From Actinomycetes bacterium (GTDB lineage: Bacteria; Actinomycetota; Acidimicrobiia; Spongiisociales; UBA4744): a DNA stretch of 6,489 nucleotides. Below the pieces are notes generated by a model. That model saw nothing but the letters and a program-made list of their open reading frames with translations, was not told the DNA's origin and did not search any database. Location: the NCBI GenBank assembly GCA_024641205.1, contig JAHEDM010000159.1, forward strand, positions 1-6,489, written 5' to 3'. Each line of letters begins with the position of its first letter. Positions within the stretch are counted from its first letter, which is position 1. Shown piece after piece: positions 5,808 to 6,489 of the stretch. The position numbers and the translations under genes were made by a program.

Positions 5808-5933
5808 AACTCCTCCTTGGCTTGATACGAGTTCCGTGTTGACCGATTCGGGGCTGGGCCCCTGCTGTCCGCCTCCCGGTGGGTCTATGAGCTGCCACAC
5901 AAGTGCCGGTGACTGCCCGATGCAGGAGGAGTT
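5808..5933 (-). promoter_or_regulatory. Candidate anti-Shine-Dalgarno pairing in the leader of the small membrane gene
   Basis: On the minus-strand transcript, AACTCCTCCT (5933 down to 5924) is perfectly complementary to AGGAGGAGTT (5817 down to 5808), which contains the whole ribosome site of the 67-aa gene. The arms are 106 nt apart. Between them a smaller hairpin is possible: GGGGC and GCCCC (5862 down to 5850) around a 3-nt loop. An mRNA starting upstream of 5933 could hide its ribosome site, while one starting inside the spacer could not. No known riboswitch class is recognised. Function is inferred from complementarity alone. Confidence 0.35.
5810..5818 (-). promoter_or_regulatory. Very strong Shine-Dalgarno sequence of the 67-aa membrane protein gene
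   Basis: Read on the minus strand, AAGGAGGAG ends 5 nt before ATG 5804. It decides the start and is the strongest ribosome site on the minus strand of this window. The same bases form one arm of a 10-bp inverted repeat with 5924-5933. Confidence 0.8.
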
Positions 5934-5994
5934 CGGTACTTGGTTGGGCTCATCGGGGCCCCCTGCAATGCTCCTGGCGCTCCGGGTGTGGCCT

Positions 5995-6312
5995 TTAGTC
6001 GGGGAGATCGTTGAGTGCTGTCTGGATGGTGGTTCGGTACTTTTGGAAGGCGGTTCGCCCCCGGTCGGTCAGCGAGATCACGGTACGGGGTTTTCGACCG
6101 CGGAATTCCTTGTCGATCTTCACGTATTGGTGTTCTTCGAGTTTGCGGAGGTGGGTGGAGAGGTTGCCCCAGGTGAGACCAGTGGCATTGCCCAGGAACG
6201 TTGCGTCGGCTTCTTCGACGACGTACAGCTGGGTGATCAGCTTCAGTCGGGCGGGGGCGTGGATGACCGGGTCGATGTTCGACAGGGGGTCGGTTTCGTC
6301 GTTGAGGGGCAT
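5995..6312 (-). CDS. Winged-helix transcriptional regulator (MarR/ArsR-like, HTH_34 type)
   Basis: A 105-aa single-domain DNA-binding protein. Residues ~15-31 match the first helix of this family (Asp-Pro-Val-Ile-His-Ala-Pro-Ala-Arg-Leu). Residues ~32-46 hold the acidic Glu-Glu-Ala-Asp-Ala-Thr-Phe-Leu segment. Residues ~47-63 are the recognition helix (Gly-Leu-Thr-Trp-Gly-Asn-Leu-Ser-x-His-Leu-Arg-Lys-Leu-Glu). Residues ~64-82 form a basic wing with Phe-Arg-Gly-Arg-Lys-Pro-Arg-Thr, followed by Leu-Thr-x-x-Gly-Arg. This is the pattern of the small winged-helix family often listed as HTH_34. Such proteins act as dimeric repressors, commonly of a neighbouring transporter or membrane gene. There are no Cys residues to suggest metal or redox sensing. 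ATG 6312 lies only 3 nt after the stop of the transporter-like gene and has no obvious Shine-Dalgarno sequence, so translation is probably coupled to that gene. Ligand and operator are unknown. Confidence 0.85.
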   Translation of the reverse strand: MPLNDETDPLSNIDPVIHAPARLKLITQLYVVEEADATFLGNATGLTWGNLSTHLRKLEEHQYVKIDKEFRGRKPRTVISLTDRGRTAFQKYRTTIQTALNDLPD

Positions 6313-6315
6313 TGC

Positions 6316-6489
6316 TCACACCGCGGCAGTGTGGTGGGGAAGCGGATGGCTTCTCACGACTCCGGTGAATCTGACCATGCCGGTGATAAAGATGATCGCA
6401 GCCGCGACGCCGAACACGATCGGGAAGCCGTGATGGGTGGCGAGGCCTTCACGCCACAACCACTCGCCAACCAGCGGCGCCACGGCCAG
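6316..6489 (-). CDS. C-terminus of a membrane protein, probably an MFS transporter, partial
   Basis: On the minus strand a frame entering at 6489 encodes 57 residues and stops with TGA at 6318-6316. The segment has a hydrophobic start (Leu-Ala-Val-Ala-Pro-Leu-Val-Gly-Glu-Trp-Leu), then His-His-Gly-Phe-Pro-Ile-Val-Phe-Gly-Val-Ala-Ala-Ala leading into a second hydrophobic helix, and a short His/Pro tail. The pattern Ala-Pro-Leu-x-Gly-x-x-Leu ... Gly-Phe-x-x-Val-Phe-x-Val-Ala-Ala-Ala is common at the last two helices of Major Facilitator Superfamily transporters. The rest lies beyond the window, so substrate and exact family cannot be told. It is followed after 3 nt by the winged-helix regulator, indicating one transcript in which the regulator may control the transporter. 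Confidence 0.55.
   Translation of the reverse strand: MAVAPLVGEWLWREGLATHHGFPIVFGVAAAIIFITGMVRFTGVVRSHPLPHHTAAV

Noticed and set aside
5885..5953. 22-aa minus-strand leader peptide (ATG 5953 to TAG 5885) before the small membrane gene
   Set aside because: It has no good ribosome site and no codon run of the attenuator type. It is possible but unsupported.
5940..6015. 24-aa plus-strand mini-ORF from TTG 5940 behind AGGAGGAG (5924-5931)
   Set aside because: The ribosome-site-like sequence is explained as the complement of the minus-strand inverted repeat. The peptide is Gly/Ala/Pro text running into the regulator's antisense.
5920..6489. Plus-strand frame from ATG 5920 that stays open to the window end
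   Set aside because: It is in codon register with, and antisense to, the winged-helix and transporter genes. Its text is Asp/Glu/Arg/His-rich shadow without hydrophobic or domain pattern.

Overview
The window is gene-dense, GC-rich bacterial DNA (by eye about 60% GC). It contains part of a classical menaquinone (vitamin K2) pathway. GTG and TTG starts, translationally overlapping genes, divergent genes with almost no leader, and hairpins without U-tracts suggest an actinobacterial-type genome. This is inference from style and protein wording; no marker gene fixes the taxon.

Positions 1-2917 carry a tight plus-strand string: the last codons of a universal-stress-protein-like gene, a CBS-CBS-BON protein, an alpha/beta hydrolase of unknown substrate, and isochorismate synthase (menF). 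Spacings are 2, 8 and -4 nt, so one transcript is likely. menF meets menD (minus strand, 2923-4617) tail to tail, with 5 nt between stop codons. menD then diverges from menH (plus strand, 4638-5423) across a 20-bp gap that must hold the start signals of both genes. MenF makes isochorismate from chorismate. MenD condenses it with 2-oxoglutarate to SEPHCHC. MenH removes pyruvate to give SHCHC. The three consecutive enzymes are therefore adjacent but encoded in three separately oriented units. menC, menE, menB and menA are not in the window.

Positions 5424-5600 are noncoding, with an AT-richer island and a strong bulged hairpin. From 5601 to the end everything reads on the minus strand. In transcription order there is the C-terminus of a membrane protein that looks like an MFS transporter, a winged-helix regulator 3 nt after it, a 190-nt spacer, and a 67-aa glycine-zipper membrane protein. 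That last gene has a very strong Shine-Dalgarno sequence, which is exactly complementary over 10 nt to a segment upstream in the same spacer.

I see no CRISPR array, tRNA or rRNA, insertion sequence, or defence system. The most interesting signals are regulatory: the 20-bp menD/menH divergent promoter, the possible ribosome-site sequestration before the small membrane gene, and the convergent menF/menD ends. The enzymes themselves are ordinary members of known families, apart from a hydrolase without an aspartate at the usual acid position.
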